Source: Oligoflexus tunisiensis (GTDB lineage Bacteria > Bdellovibrionota_B > Oligoflexia > Oligoflexales > Oligoflexaceae). From it: a stretch of 64,000 nt of DNA. The translations under genes were made by a program, and so were the position numbers. The stretch is from the NCBI RefSeq assembly GCF_001748245.1, contig NZ_BDFO01000001.1, positions 235,740 to 299,739 of the forward strand. Direction: 5' to 3'. Shown here piece by piece: positions 26,202 through 34,843 of this stretch. How positions within the stretch are numbered: the first letter of the stretch is position 1; each line of letters opens with the position of its first letter. The notes beneath the pieces were generated by a model. That model did no database searches. It was not told where the DNA came from and saw nothing but the letters and a program-made list of their open reading frames with translations.

Positions 26202-27461
26202 ATGTATCATCTCGCTGATGGCAGGCCTGTCGTGCAGAAATACGGTGGGACCTCGGTCGGATCTGTCGAACGCATCCAGAATGTGGCCGCACGCGTCGCC
26301 GATCAATATCGAAAGGGACTGAAGAAAGTTGCCATCGTCGTCAGTGCGATGTCGGGAGAAACCAATAAACTTGTCGACCTGGTCACGGCCACCAATCCTC
26401 ATACTTCGCTTCGCAACTATGATATGGCTGTCTCAGCCGGCGAGCAGGTGGCCGTAGCTTTGATGGCCGCAGCTTTGGAAAAAGCCGGTGTGCCTTCGCA
26501 CGGATTCCTGGCCTATCAGCTGGGAATCATGACGAGCAGTCTGCATTCCAAAGCGCGCATTCACGATATCGACTGCAAGAAGCTGCATCAGTGCTGGGAG
26601 CAGGGCATCATTCCCGTGGTCGCCGGTTTTCAAGGCGTGACCGAGGATTTGGAAATCACCACGCTCGGACGTGGCGGCAGTGATACCAGTGCCGTGGCTC
26701 TGGCCGTAGCTCTGGATGCCGCTTTCTGTGAAATCAACACCGATGTGGACGGCGTATTCACTGCGGATCCGCGTGTGGTGCCGACGGCTCACCTGGTCCA
26801 GGAAATGGATTTTGAAGTGGCCCTGGAAATGGCCTCGCTCGGCAGCAAGGTTCTGCATACCCGCTGTGTGGAACTCGGCGCCAAATTCCAAATGCCGATC
26901 GTGGTTCGCAACACATTCAAACCCAACGACCATCCAAGGACGATCATCATGAGCTTTAACGCCCAACGGAAACTGGAAGCCCCTGTGGTTTCCGGTGTGA
27001 CCCTGGATCGCAATGTAGTCCGTCTCAGCCTCAGTCAACTTCCGGTTCGTTATGGTGTGATCGCCACTTTGTTTGAAAAAATCGCGGCCACGGGCGTGAA
27101 CGTTGATATCATCGTGCATAATAAAGCGGAAAGCACCGATGCCCTGCGCGTGGGATTCACCATTGGAGCGGCTGATCTTCTGCGCACGCAAGATATGCTG
27201 CGGCGGTGGAGCGAGGAGCAGGGTTCGGGCGTGCATCTGGAAGCGGAACGCGGTCTGGCCAAGGTTTCGGTTGTGGGGCTTGGCATGCAAAGTCATCCGG
27301 GTGTGGCCAGCAAGGTCTTTTCCGTGCTCGAAGACGCGGGCATCGCGATTCAGATGATTTCGACTTCGGAAATCAAGATCTCCTGCGTGGTGGCGGAAGT
27401 CGATGGCGATCGCGCGGCGCAGGCTCTGCATCGGGCCTTTATCGAGGACGATAAGGTCTGA
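26202..27461 (+). CDS. lysC: aspartate kinase
   Basis: The enzyme phosphorylates L-aspartate, the first step to lysine, methionine, threonine and diaminopimelate. The 419 residues contain K13-Y-G-G-T-S-V-G at the N-terminus, G-R-G-G-S-D-T-S-A-V-A in the kinase core and two C-terminal ACT domains for allosteric control (about 265-340 and 345-415). Many members are inhibited by lysine and/or threonine through these. The ATG at 26202 follows AGGGAAGG; the upstream open frame overlaps hldD antisense and is not used. There is no homoserine dehydrogenase fusion. A strong terminator follows. Confidence 0.95.
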   Translation: MYHLADGRPVVQKYGGTSVGSVERIQNVAARVADQYRKGLKKVAIVVSAMSGETNKLVDLVTATNPHTSLRNYDMAVSAGEQVAVALMAAALEKAGVPSHGFLAYQLGIMTSSLHSKARIHDIDCKKLHQCWEQGIIPVVAGFQGVTEDLEITTLGRGGSDTSAVALAVALDAAFCEINTDVDGVFTADPRVVPTAHLVQEMDFEVALEMASLGSKVLHTRCVELGAKFQMPIVVRNTFKPNDHPRTIIMSFNAQRKLEAPVVSGVTLDRNVVRLSLSQLPVRYGVIATLFEKIAATGVNVDIIVHNKAESTDALRVGFTIGAADLLRTQDMLRRWSEEQGSGVHLEAERGLAKVSVVGLGMQSHPGVASKVFSVLEDAGIAIQMISTSEIKISCVVAEVDGDRAAQALHRAFIEDDKV

Positions 27462-27472
27462 TCCCATGCTCA

Positions 27473-27515
27473 TAAAAAAAGCGGCACGCTCCCGGAGGAG
27501 GTGCCGCTCTTTTTA
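27473..27515. terminator. bidirectional rho-independent terminator
   Basis: A-run, then AGCGGCAC, a 13-base loop, GTGCCGCT and CTTTTTAT. It lies between convergent lysC and the cytochrome c gene and has T-runs in both directions. Confidence 0.85.
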
Positions 27516-27527
27516 TGGAGCAGACGC

Positions 27528-28022
27528 TCACTTTTTGAACGTACGAATATGCTTCACGATTTCCGTGATTTCCGCATCACTCAAAGTCGCACCCCAAGGA
27601 GCCATCGTTGCACTCAGGCCAACGGAAGCGCCGCCTTCCTTGATCACCTTGGCGATCCGGGCGTCATCCACGGAAGCCTGCCACTTGGCATCTGTAAAGT
27701 TCCGTGGGCGCGGGTTCATGGCCGCAGCCGCTGGGCTTGACGCCGTACCGTCGGCATCATGACAGGGCACGCAAAATGAATTGTATTTTTCCACTCCAGC
27801 CCCGCCACCACCGGCTCCACCGCTGCTGGCCACAGCTTTTGGTGCGGGCACTGATCCATCCGGATTCAGTGTCTCGATAGCCTGATTGGCATTGGCCTCT
27901 TCCTGTTTGAAGCGCTCCTGTGCGGGCCGCGGGTCATGCTGGGCGGTACAGGATTTACAAGCGCTCAAGACCATCCCAACGGCAAGGGATGAAAGAGCCA
28001 ATAGGGTGCGTCTGATTTTCAT
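27528..28022 (-). CDS. c-type cytochrome lipoprotein
   Basis: The 164-residue protein has a signal peptide with lipobox L19-S-A-C22, a Gly/Ala-rich linker (about 65-78) and one class I cytochrome c domain. The heme motif is C84-V-P-C-H88 and the probable Met ligand lies in T-M-A-P-W-G. It would carry electrons in the periplasm while anchored to a membrane. GGAGAAAGC before the ATG fixes the start; the frame open upstream adds 28 unlikely residues. Redox partners are not adjacent. Confidence 0.88.
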   Translation of the reverse strand: MKIRRTLLALSSLAVGMVLSACKSCTAQHDPRPAQERFKQEEANANQAIETLNPDGSVPAPKAVASSGGAGGGGAGVEKYNSFCVPCHDADGTASSPAAAAMNPRPRNFTDAKWQASVDDARIAKVIKEGGASVGLSATMAPWGATLSDAEITEIVKHIRTFKK

Positions 28023-28154
28023 GCTTTCTCCTTTTGATGCGGTCCAGGGAGCCATGTATAGCATATTCAACCGGGGCACCAAAGAAAAATACGGATCGAA
28101 ATTCACTTCGAGGGGCCTGTTTTCAAGGTCTTTGGTGACTGGGGACGTCCGCTC

Positions 28155-29396
28155 TCACCAGCTCCAGGTGAGACGCAATTGCGTGAAGGAATGAGAGCGT
28201 TGTCGCTTATTCTGACCCGGGGCGAAGTGGTAAAGTTCATAGAGCCGGTCATATTCTACTGAAAAATTTTCCAGAAAGAGACTCCAGCCATCCTCGCTGA
28301 TGCGGCCGATGCCATAGGTCTGTTCCCGCAGGCGCAGCTGCGTATGTTCGGTCGCCGCTTCCAGGCAGCGGCCTTCCGTATCCAGGGCCGGGCAGGCCCG
28401 GACGTGGGCGTCGGCCCCGAGACGGACATCGAGCTGCTGATGATGCAAGGCCAGAAGATATTCGGCGAGAATCAAATAGGAGGCACTGAATGCCACCGTG
28501 CGACGTTCCAGATCGCTCCGCATGCCCCAGTTCTCGGCGAGAATTTCCGTTAAATCAAAAGGACCCTGGTCCGGGCTCACGGGAGTCACTGCCGCAGGTG
28601 TCCTGGGGCCACGAATCAGGTTGCGTTGAATACCCATCGAGGCGCGCAGACCGCGGGCTTTGCGATGCTGGCCTGTTAAAATTAGAGACAAGGCCTGGCG
28701 TTCCGTCTTGAAGCCCGAACGGGCCGCCTCGCGTTCCGCATCCGAAAGCCAATAAAAATGTTCGGGCTCCAGGCTGTCGGCATCGAGGGACCAGGCGCCT
28801 TGCCATTCCAAACCTTCGCTCACCTCACGCCGCAGCATGAAGGCCAGGTAGGGCTTATGATCGTCGTCCTGATAGCGTTCCCCTTCCCCCAGGCCCAGCA
28901 CAACACTCCATGAATGAATCGGATACTCAGGGTCAATCACGCTCATGCGCAGTGCGGTTTGATTCCAGCCGCTATCCTGGAGGGCATGCGCAAAACTTAA
29001 ACCACTGGCATCCGGCAGGAGTGTGGCGGTGGCCCAGTTTTCCAGACTCAATTCAATCGCATCGCTGGCCCTGAGACGCAGGGCGTAATGATCAAACCAG
29101 GTTCGGCGTGGTGGAAGTCTCTGCCCCAAAAGATCATAAGTATCTTCCCAGGTGGGCTTCTCCACATGTCCTGGATCCCAGGCGACCTGCAGAGACAGAC
29201 GGTCCCGCAGGGCGGTGCGCAGTCCCAACTGAAAATGATTCAACCGTGGGCATTCGCGCCCACAGGTGACATCGCCTTCCAGAAACCAGCCACGCATTCG
29301 GGAGACGTCCTGTCCCGCGGCATCCGCTGCGGGTATCAGCATGGCTGTCACGAGCATGACTCCACGCGTCAGTCTTCTGACAAATGATGAGTACAA
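28155..29396 (-). CDS. putative outer-membrane beta-barrel protein
   Basis: I chose a TTG start at 29396 because GGGGAG lies 8 bases before it and the protein then begins with a signal peptide (L-T-R-G-V-M-L-V-T-A-M-L-I-P-A-A-D-A). This gives 413 residues. Alternating strands and an end in F-T-Q-L-R-L-T-W-S-W suggest a barrel inserted by the Bam machine. Two close Cys (T-C-G-R-E-C) lie just after the signal. An ATG at 29474 would put 26 hydrophilic residues before the signal. No family is recognised. Three TGAC...GTCA dyads surround the start region. Confidence 0.65.
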   Translation of the reverse strand: MYSSFVRRLTRGVMLVTAMLIPAADAAGQDVSRMRGWFLEGDVTCGRECPRLNHFQLGLRTALRDRLSLQVAWDPGHVEKPTWEDTYDLLGQRLPPRRTWFDHYALRLRASDAIELSLENWATATLLPDASGLSFAHALQDSGWNQTALRMSVIDPEYPIHSWSVVLGLGEGERYQDDDHKPYLAFMLRREVSEGLEWQGAWSLDADSLEPEHFYWLSDAEREAARSGFKTERQALSLILTGQHRKARGLRASMGIQRNLIRGPRTPAAVTPVSPDQGPFDLTEILAENWGMRSDLERRTVAFSASYLILAEYLLALHHQQLDVRLGADAHVRACPALDTEGRCLEAATEHTQLRLREQTYGIGRISEDGWSLFLENFSVEYDRLYELYHFAPGQNKRQRSHSFTQLRLTWSW

Positions 29397-29435
29397 TTTT
29401 TGACTCCCCGTCACGCTCTTGACTCCTGTCGTCAG
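29357..29435. promoter_or_regulatory. three TGACTCC-N-GTCA dyads around a gene start
   Basis: TGACTCCACGCGTCAG (29357-29372), TGACTCCCCGTCAC (29401-29414) and TGACTCCTGTCGTCAG (29420-29435) share TGACTCC and GTCA with spacers of 5 or 7 bases between the TGAC and GTCA arms. They straddle the TTG start of the minus-strand barrel gene and lie about 190-270 bases before fliL. A further CGTCAG-CTCG-CTGACG hairpin overlaps the last one (29430-29445). They look like repeated operator sites; the regulator is unknown. Confidence 0.5.
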
Positions 29436-29577
29436 CTCGCTGACGCCTGGCTTTGGTTCCTTTCCCAAAAGCATCGACTTTATCCTATGACTATCGCGAG
29501 GGCTGTGCAAGCGCTTGCTTTCATGCCGTTGGCGGCGCGTTTTTCGGGTTCTGTTAAAAATCCGGCGCGTCGAACCC

Positions 29578-29593
29578 TTGGCACATCTCTTGT
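29578..29593 (+). promoter_or_regulatory. candidate sigma-54 promoter of the flagellar run
   Basis: TTGGCAC-ATCTC-TTGT has the GG element and, exactly 10 bases later, a GT where the -12 GC is expected. It matches the consensus TTGGCAC-N5-TTGC except for the last base. The predicted transcript would begin about 20 bases before fliL. Flagellar genes of polar flagellates are often sigma-54 dependent, which supports it; it is untested. Confidence 0.45.
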
Positions 29594-29623
29594 AATCATG
29601 ACCCTGGCTCAACAGGAGTATTT

Positions 29624-30373
29624 ATGGCAGAAGAAGGCAAAAAAGACGAGAAAGAGAAAAAAGAAGGGGAAGCCTCTGCCGAGGAAAATCCTGAACAGGA
29701 AGCGAAGAAGAACAAGAAAAAGCTTCTGATCTTCGCCATCCTCGGCGTGCTGCTGATTGGTGGCGGCGGCGCGGGCGCATTCTTCTTTTTAAGTGGTGGC
29801 AAGAAAGCTGGAACGGACCAGGAGATCACCGCCAAGGGCGTTGCCGAAAAAGCCGGTGAGCACGGCGCTGATCCTAAAGCGGAAGGCGGGCACGAGGAAG
29901 GCAAGGGCGCTGATCCTAAAGCGGAAGGCGGCCACGAGGGAGCCAAGGCTGATGCGGCCGGTGCGGCGAAGGACGGTGACAAGGCCGCTGCGGGGAATGC
30001 GGAAGGCGGGAAAAAAGCCGATGGCACCGCGGCCGATAAGAAGGACATGAAGCCACAGCTCGACATCGACTTCGGTGATACCTATAAGATGGCGACCTTT
30101 AACATCAACCTCGGCAACGCTCTCGAAAACCGCTATGTGCGCATCGAAATTTCGCTGGAATACAAGGGCGGCGATGGGACCAAACAGGAAATCGAAAAGC
30201 GGATGCCCCAGCTGCGCGACGCCATCATCGGTATTCTGCAGCGTAAAACCCGGGAATTTCTGCTGGCACCGGATGGCAAGGAAGCGCTCCGCAAGGAGAT
30301 CCTCACCCGGATCAATCGCTATATGAAGACCAAAATTGAAGCCGTTTATATTACCGACATGCTGATCGAATGA
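29624..30373 (+). CDS. fliL: flagellar basal body-associated protein FliL
   Basis: FliL surrounds the stator near the basal body and supports torque or swarming. The 249 residues have a charged cytoplasmic start (E/K-rich, about 1-32), one membrane segment (L-L-I-F-A-I-L-G-V-L-L-I, about 33-56), a long low-complexity Gly/Ala/Lys/Glu linker (about 60-140) and the periplasmic FliL domain (about 145-249; Y-V-R-I-E-I-S-L-E-Y, R-D-A-I-I-G-I-L). It is longer than the usual 140-180 residues because of the linker, which contains a tandem repeat. It heads the flagellar run, 13 bases before fliM. Confidence 0.9.
   Translation: MAEEGKKDEKEKKEGEASAEENPEQEAKKNKKKLLIFAILGVLLIGGGGAGAFFFLSGGKKAGTDQEITAKGVAEKAGEHGADPKAEGGHEEGKGADPKAEGGHEGAKADAAGAAKDGDKAAAGNAEGGKKADGTAADKKDMKPQLDIDFGDTYKMATFNINLGNALENRYVRIEISLEYKGGDGTKQEIEKRMPQLRDAIIGILQRKTREFLLAPDGKEALRKEILTRINRYMKTKIEAVYITDMLIE
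29864..29939 (+). repeat. tandem repeat in the FliL linker
   Basis: Two 34-base units (29864-29897 and 29906-29939) differ at one base and repeat every 42 bases, encoding G-A-D-P-K-A-E-G-G-H-E twice. The near-identity at DNA level points to a recent duplication in the flexible periplasmic linker. Confidence 0.8.
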
Positions 30374-30386
30374 CGAGGAGTCGCTG

Positions 30387-31370
30387 ATGAGTCAGGTGCT
30401 ATCCCAGAGCGAAGTCGATGCCCTCCTGTCCGCGGTCTCCGATAACCGCGTGGATTCCGACGATGACGGCGGCCCCGAGGGACTCCAGAGTGGAGTTGTC
30501 CAGTATGATCTTGCCAACCAGGACAGGATCATCCGTGGTCGTATGCCCACGCTCGACATTATCCATGACCGTTTCATCCGTCTTTTCCGGGTGACGCTGT
30601 CGAATGCCCTGCGGAAAATGGCCAACCTCAGCGTGAACTCCACGGGTCCGCTGAAGTTTTCCGAGTTCATGAACTCGCTGCCCCTGCCGTCCTGTTTGAA
30701 TATCCTGCGGCTCGACCCCCTGCGTGGCGCTGCGGTGATGGTGATCGAATCGAAACTGCTCTATGCGCTCGTCGACAGCTTCTTCGGTGGCAACGATGTG
30801 CCGTATACCAAGATCGAGGGCAAGGACTTTACCCAGATCGAAATCAAAATCGCACGGCGGGTGGTTCTTTCGGCCATTGATGATCTGGAAAAAGCCTGGG
30901 AACCGGTTTATCCCTTGAAAATCGGTTACAGCCGGACCGAGATCAACCCGCAGTTCGTGGCTGTCGTGCCGCCTTCCGACGTCGTGATTGCCACGACCTT
31001 TGACGTCGAACTCGAAAAGGTTTCGGGCACGATCAAGATCGTGATTCCCTACTCCACCCTCGAACCGATCAAATCCAAACTTTCGGTCGGTTTCCAGAGT
31101 GAGCAGCTGGAAGTCGACTTCATCTGGATCAACCGGGTGAAAGAGCAGATCATGCAAACCACAGCCAACATGGTGGTGAAGCTCGGCGAAGCCAACATTC
31201 AGGTGCGTGACCTGATGAACCTCGAGGTCGGCGACATTATCCAGCTCGATACGGATGCCACCATGCCACTCAACGTGATGGTGGAAGGCATTCCCAAGTT
31301 TAAAGGCATCCCTGGTCTTTTGCGCGGCAATCGCGCGATACGTATCACCGAATCCATGTTTGAAAGCTGA
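30387..31370 (+). CDS. fliM: flagellar motor switch protein FliM
   Basis: FliM forms the C-ring and binds phospho-CheY to switch rotation. The 327 residues have the N-terminal CheY-binding peptide [10 protein letters not shown] (5-14), the middle CheC-like domain ([17 protein letters not shown]) and the C-terminal SpoA domain that joins FliN. Length and order are standard. It is the second gene of the flagellar run; the cheY gene that could act on it lies at the end of the same run. Confidence 0.97.
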   Translation: MSQVLSQSEVDALLSAVSDNRVDSDDDGGPEGLQSGVVQYDLANQDRIIRGRMPTLDIIHDRFIRLFRVTLSNALRKMANLSVNSTGPLKFSEFMNSLPLPSCLNILRLDPLRGAAVMVIESKLLYALVDSFFGGNDVPYTKIEGKDFTQIEIKIARRVVLSAIDDLEKAWEPVYPLKIGYSRTEINPQFVAVVPPSDVVIATTFDVELEKVSGTIKIVIPYSTLEPIKSKLSVGFQSEQLEVDFIWINRVKEQIMQTTANMVVKLGEANIQVRDLMNLEVGDIIQLDTDATMPLNVMVEGIPKFKGIPGLLRGNRAIRITESMFES

Positions 31371-31381
31371 GGAGTTGCGCC

Positions 31382-31810
31382 ATGGCTGATGATTTAAATC
31401 CGGAAGATTTTGGTCTGGGTGGAGAGTTGGATGATGCCCTTGCGGCTGCGGCCGGTGGGGATGATGGCGGCGGCAAAGGCGGCGGTGACAAGGACGAAAA
31501 CATCGTCATGACACCCGAGGACTCGCGCCTCGCCCGCACCGACTTTTCCAAACTCAAAATGATCCTCGATGTGCCGCTGAAGGTTTCGGTCGAGCTTGGA
31601 CGCACCAAGATGCTGGTCAACGATCTTTTGCAGCTCGGTCAGGGTTCGGTGATTGAATTGGACAAGATCGCCGGTGAGCCCATGGAGATTTTGATCAACG
31701 ACAAGCTCGTCGCCATGGGCGAGGTCGTGGTGGTGAACGAAAAATTCGGTGTGCGTTTGACCGACGTTGTTTCGCAGTTTGGTCTGGGTGATATGAGTCA
31801 TAACGCGTGA
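31382..31810 (+). CDS. fliN: flagellar motor switch protein FliN
   Basis: FliN builds the base of the C-ring and helps dock export cargo. The 142 residues have an acidic Gly-rich N-terminal part ([11 protein letters not shown]) and a C-terminal SpoA domain with [28 protein letters not shown] and [11 protein letters not shown]. It lies 11 bases after fliM. Its stop precedes the fliO start by 17 bases. Confidence 0.96.
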   Translation: MADDLNPEDFGLGGELDDALAAAAGGDDGGGKGGGDKDENIVMTPEDSRLARTDFSKLKMILDVPLKVSVELGRTKMLVNDLLQLGQGSVIELDKIAGEPMEILINDKLVAMGEVVVVNEKFGVRLTDVVSQFGLGDMSHNA

Positions 31811-31827
31811 TGAGAGAGGACTTTGGC

Positions 31828-32985
31828 ATGTTGCGGCTGTTTGCATTGATTCTGTTTATGTTCGGCGCTCGTGGATTCGCTCAGGAAACTCCAGCGAGCC
31901 CCACGCTGATGATGATGGGTCCGATCGATGGGGAATCGGATCAGAAAGCATCCATCATCACGGTGCGTTATGATAGCAAGCCAGGTTTCGCCAAACCCAA
32001 GGTGGAGGCCATGGGCAGCTTCATTCAAGTGACCCTGCCCAATACCATGGTGCCAAGGCCCGGGCAGTTTGTGGAAGCCAACAGCCCGTACATTCGCAAA
32101 TTCGCAGCCTTTCAATTGGATGAGCAGACCGCTGCTCTGCGACTTTTCGTCACCAAGGAGGCCAGCCACCTTGTGGATGCTGTGACCACCGACATTCTGG
32201 AAAACCGCGTGGTGATCGTGATGGATCATGCCGAGGCGGAGCAGCAACTGCTCGCGCACTTCGATGGTGTGCCGGTCACGGGTGGACCCACGGCCGAGGA
32301 AGTGGTGCAGAAAACGGAAGTGCGCAGCGATGTCCCCGATCCAGCCAAAACTCAGGTCGCTCCCAAGGCCGCGGCGGTGGCCGCAAAAGCCGAACCTGCG
32401 GCTCCCCAGCCACCAGCCTGGAGCGAGGGTCTTGAGAGTAAACTGGTGATGGTGACCGTTTTCCTGGCTGTCATGCTCGTTCTTTTGATCGGCATGAAGA
32501 GCTGGCGCCGCGTGATGACCAAAAAATGGCCCGGCGCTCCCGTGGAGGACTTTTCGCTGAAAACGCTGGCTACGCATGCCGTCGGTCCCAAGCAGAAATT
32601 GACCGTTGTGCAGGTGGGGCAGGAGCAGATTCTGATCGGCGTTTCCCCTGACAATATCAATTTTCTGACCTCGCTGAAAAAACCCGGGGAACCGCAGGCC
32701 CGGGTGGCCATCGACCCGGCTCTCTATCAAAAGCAGGCTCTGCCGAAGGAAGCTCCCGTCCGTCGTTCCGGCCCTGTGCTCGATGAGGCGACGCCCCGTC
32801 CCGCGCCTCGCGCGCGCACGACGCCGCGCAGTGAACTGCCGGAGCCTGGCAGCGCCATCGCCTATGGCATCGGGGATCAGGGCATCAAGAACATGAAAGC
32901 CTCGCGGGCCTCGGATGAGCCCAGCAGCGTCGATGATGTGACCCGCATGATTCGCAAAAAACTGCGTGATCTTCCCAAAGTTTAA
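31828..32985 (+). CDS. fliO: FliO-like flagellar export protein with large N-terminal domain
   Basis: FliO helps FliP assemble in the export gate. This 385-residue protein has a signal peptide (M-L-R-L-F-A-L-I-L-F-M-F-G-A-R-G-F-A), then a periplasmic beta-domain (about 30-130; I-T-V-R-Y-D-S-K-P, R-L-F-V-T-K-E) resembling AMIN domains, and an Ala/Pro/Lys linker. A membrane segment (about 207-225), the short FliO cytoplasmic beta-domain (L-T-V-V-Q-V-G-Q-E-Q-I-L-I-G-V) and a Pro/Arg-rich tail follow. Usual FliO is about 100-150 residues. Identity rests on the FliO segment and the position between fliN and fliP. GAGAGAGGAC marks the ATG. Confidence 0.82.
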   Translation: MLRLFALILFMFGARGFAQETPASPTLMMMGPIDGESDQKASIITVRYDSKPGFAKPKVEAMGSFIQVTLPNTMVPRPGQFVEANSPYIRKFAAFQLDEQTAALRLFVTKEASHLVDAVTTDILENRVVIVMDHAEAEQQLLAHFDGVPVTGGPTAEEVVQKTEVRSDVPDPAKTQVAPKAAAVAAKAEPAAPQPPAWSEGLESKLVMVTVFLAVMLVLLIGMKSWRRVMTKKWPGAPVEDFSLKTLATHAVGPKQKLTVVQVGQEQILIGVSPDNINFLTSLKKPGEPQARVAIDPALYQKQALPKEAPVRRSGPVLDEATPRPAPRARTTPRSELPEPGSAIAYGIGDQGIKNMKASRASDEPSSVDDVTRMIRKKLRDLPKV

Positions 32986-32997
32986 CCAGGGATTGGC

Positions 32998-33762
32998 ATG
33001 AGCGTTTCAGCAGTAAAAAAAGGCTTCTTGTGGACCATGCTGGCCCTGCTCCTTAGCAGCGGCCAGGCGTATGCGGAAACCAAAATCCCAGGGCTGAACT
33101 TCAATATCTATGAAGTGGATGATCCGGACGCCTTTGTGCCTGCCCTGAAGATTATCGCCCTCCTCACCATTCTGGGTGTGGCGCCGGCCATTCTTCTGAT
33201 GATGACCTCGTTCACCCGGATTGTGGTGGTGCTGAGTTTTGTGCGCCAGGCCCTGGGCACCCAGACCATGCCGCCCAACCAGGTGGTGCTGGGTCTTTCC
33301 CTCTTTCTGACCTTTTTTACCATGGGTCCGGTGATCGACGTGATTCACGAGCGGGCTCTGACGCCTTACCTCGAAAAGGCCATCACCCAGGAGCAGGCGG
33401 TCAATGAAACCGTGGCTCCGCTCCGTAAATTCATGCTGCGCGAAGTGAAGGAGTCGGACCTTCAGGCTTTTTTCAATATCGCCCATCTGCCGAAGCCCAA
33501 CAGCATGGAGGACGTGCCCATGCGGGTGCTGATCCCATCCTTTGTCGTGTCGGAATTGAAGACAGCCTTTCAGATTGGTTTTCTCATCTATATCCCTTTC
33601 CTGGTCATCGACATGGTGGTGTCTTCGGTCCTGATGGGCATGGGTATGATGATGCTTCCGCCCACGGTGGTGTCGCTGCCGTTTAAACTGGTGCTCTTCG
33701 TACTGGTGGATGGCTGGGGACTGATCGTGGATTCCCTGGTTCGCAGCTTTTCCCTTGGATAA
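32998..33762 (+). CDS. fliP: flagellar export gate protein FliP
   Basis: FliP is the core of the export-gate pore with FliQ and FliR. The 254 residues have a signal peptide (cleavage near A-Y-A) and four membrane segments. Family signatures are M-M-T-S-F-T-R-I-V-V-V-L-S-F-V-R-Q-A-L-G, followed by P-P-N-Q-V-V-L-G-L, and V-S-E-L-K-T-A-F-Q-I-G-F. It is complete. Spacing to fliO and fliQ is 12 bases each, typical of one operon. Confidence 0.97.
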   Translation: MSVSAVKKGFLWTMLALLLSSGQAYAETKIPGLNFNIYEVDDPDAFVPALKIIALLTILGVAPAILLMMTSFTRIVVVLSFVRQALGTQTMPPNQVVLGLSLFLTFFTMGPVIDVIHERALTPYLEKAITQEQAVNETVAPLRKFMLREVKESDLQAFFNIAHLPKPNSMEDVPMRVLIPSFVVSELKTAFQIGFLIYIPFLVIDMVVSSVLMGMGMMMLPPTVVSLPFKLVLFVLVDGWGLIVDSLVRSFSLG

Positions 33763-33774
33763 AGGAGCCCACCT

Positions 33775-34044
33775 ATGACGCAACAGACTGTACTGGATAT
33801 TGGCTGGAATACAATCTGGGTCATGATCAAGGTCTCGTCACCGGCGCTGCTCGCCACCCTGGTGATGGGTCTGATCGTTTCCATCTTCCAGGCCGCGACC
33901 CAGATCAACGAACAGACGCTTTCGTTCATTCCGAAGATTCTCGCCATGGCAGCGGCGATGATTATCTGCGGTCCCTGGGTGCTGCGCATAATGATGAATT
34001 TTACGATCAACCTGATTCGTGATATTCCGAACCTCACGCGCTAA
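33775..34044 (+). CDS. fliQ: flagellar export gate protein FliQ
   Basis: FliQ wraps the FliP/R pore of the flagellar type III export gate. At 89 residues with two membrane hairpins it has the usual size. The segment S-I-F-Q-A-A-T-Q-I-N-E-Q-T-L-S-F-I-P-K is diagnostic. It lies between fliP and fliR. Confidence 0.96.
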   Translation: MTQQTVLDIGWNTIWVMIKVSSPALLATLVMGLIVSIFQAATQINEQTLSFIPKILAMAAAMIICGPWVLRIMMNFTINLIRDIPNLTR

Positions 34045-34052
34045 AGGTCGGC

Positions 34053-34835
34053 ATGATTTACGGCATTACCGTTGAATCAATTCTCACGGCCGCTTTGATT
34101 TTTATCAGAGTCGGTGGGATTTTATTCGCGCTGCCGTTTATCGGAGATCAGCCAACGCCGGTTCGGGTTCGCATTCTTCTGGCCGTGGCTCTGACGTTTA
34201 CCATTCACGGCCTCGTCCCTCCGAACTGGTTGACCGCGTTTCCCCAGGACCCCTTGGTCTATTTTCTGCTGGTGATCAAGGAAATTTGCATAGGTCTCTT
34301 CATAGGCTTTGTGGCCCGGATCGCCTTCGATTCGATTATCATGGCGGCGAGCCTTCTGGGCTATCAGATGGGTTTTGGTGTTGCCGACCTTTTCATGCCC
34401 GATGCCGATGTGCAAATGAATGCCTTCACAGCCTTTCATCGGATTTTGATGCTGATGATCTTTCTTGGGCTGAATCTGCATCATATTTATCTGGATGCCA
34501 TGATTCGAACCTTTTCCATGATTCCAGCCGGTGGCATTGCCCCGCAGATGGAAATGGGAAACTTTCTGATTGAGCTGACCGGGGGCATCTTTCGCGTCTC
34601 GATGCAGCTCGCGGCGCCGGTGCTGGTGGCTCTTATGTTCACCAACACGGCCCTTGGTTTGATCGCGCGCACGGTGCCGCAGCTCAATGTATTCACCCTG
34701 AGTTTTCCGGTGGGTTTCTTTGTGGGACTTGCCGTTTATATGGCCTGCCTGCCCTTCTTTCCAGGGTGGGCGGCTGAGCATTTCAACACGTCCCAGGAGC
34801 AGATACTTCTGACTCTCAAGGGCATAGCCCCGTAA
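34053..34835 (+). CDS. fliR: flagellar export gate protein FliR
   Basis: FliR completes the FliP5-Q4-R1 export pore. The 260 residues are mostly membrane helices, with F-I-R-V-G-G-I-L-F-A-L-P-F at the start, R-I-A-F-D-S-I-I-M-A-A-S-L-L-G-Y-Q-M-G-F in the middle and P-Q-L-N-V-F-T-L-S-F-P-V-G-F near the end. It lies 8 bases after fliQ and 8 bases before flhB. Confidence 0.96.
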   Translation: MIYGITVESILTAALIFIRVGGILFALPFIGDQPTPVRVRILLAVALTFTIHGLVPPNWLTAFPQDPLVYFLLVIKEICIGLFIGFVARIAFDSIIMAASLLGYQMGFGVADLFMPDADVQMNAFTAFHRILMLMIFLGLNLHHIYLDAMIRTFSMIPAGGIAPQMEMGNFLIELTGGIFRVSMQLAAPVLVALMFTNTALGLIARTVPQLNVFTLSFPVGFFVGLAVYMACLPFFPGWAAEHFNTSQEQILLTLKGIAP

Positions 34836-34843
34836 GGTGATCG

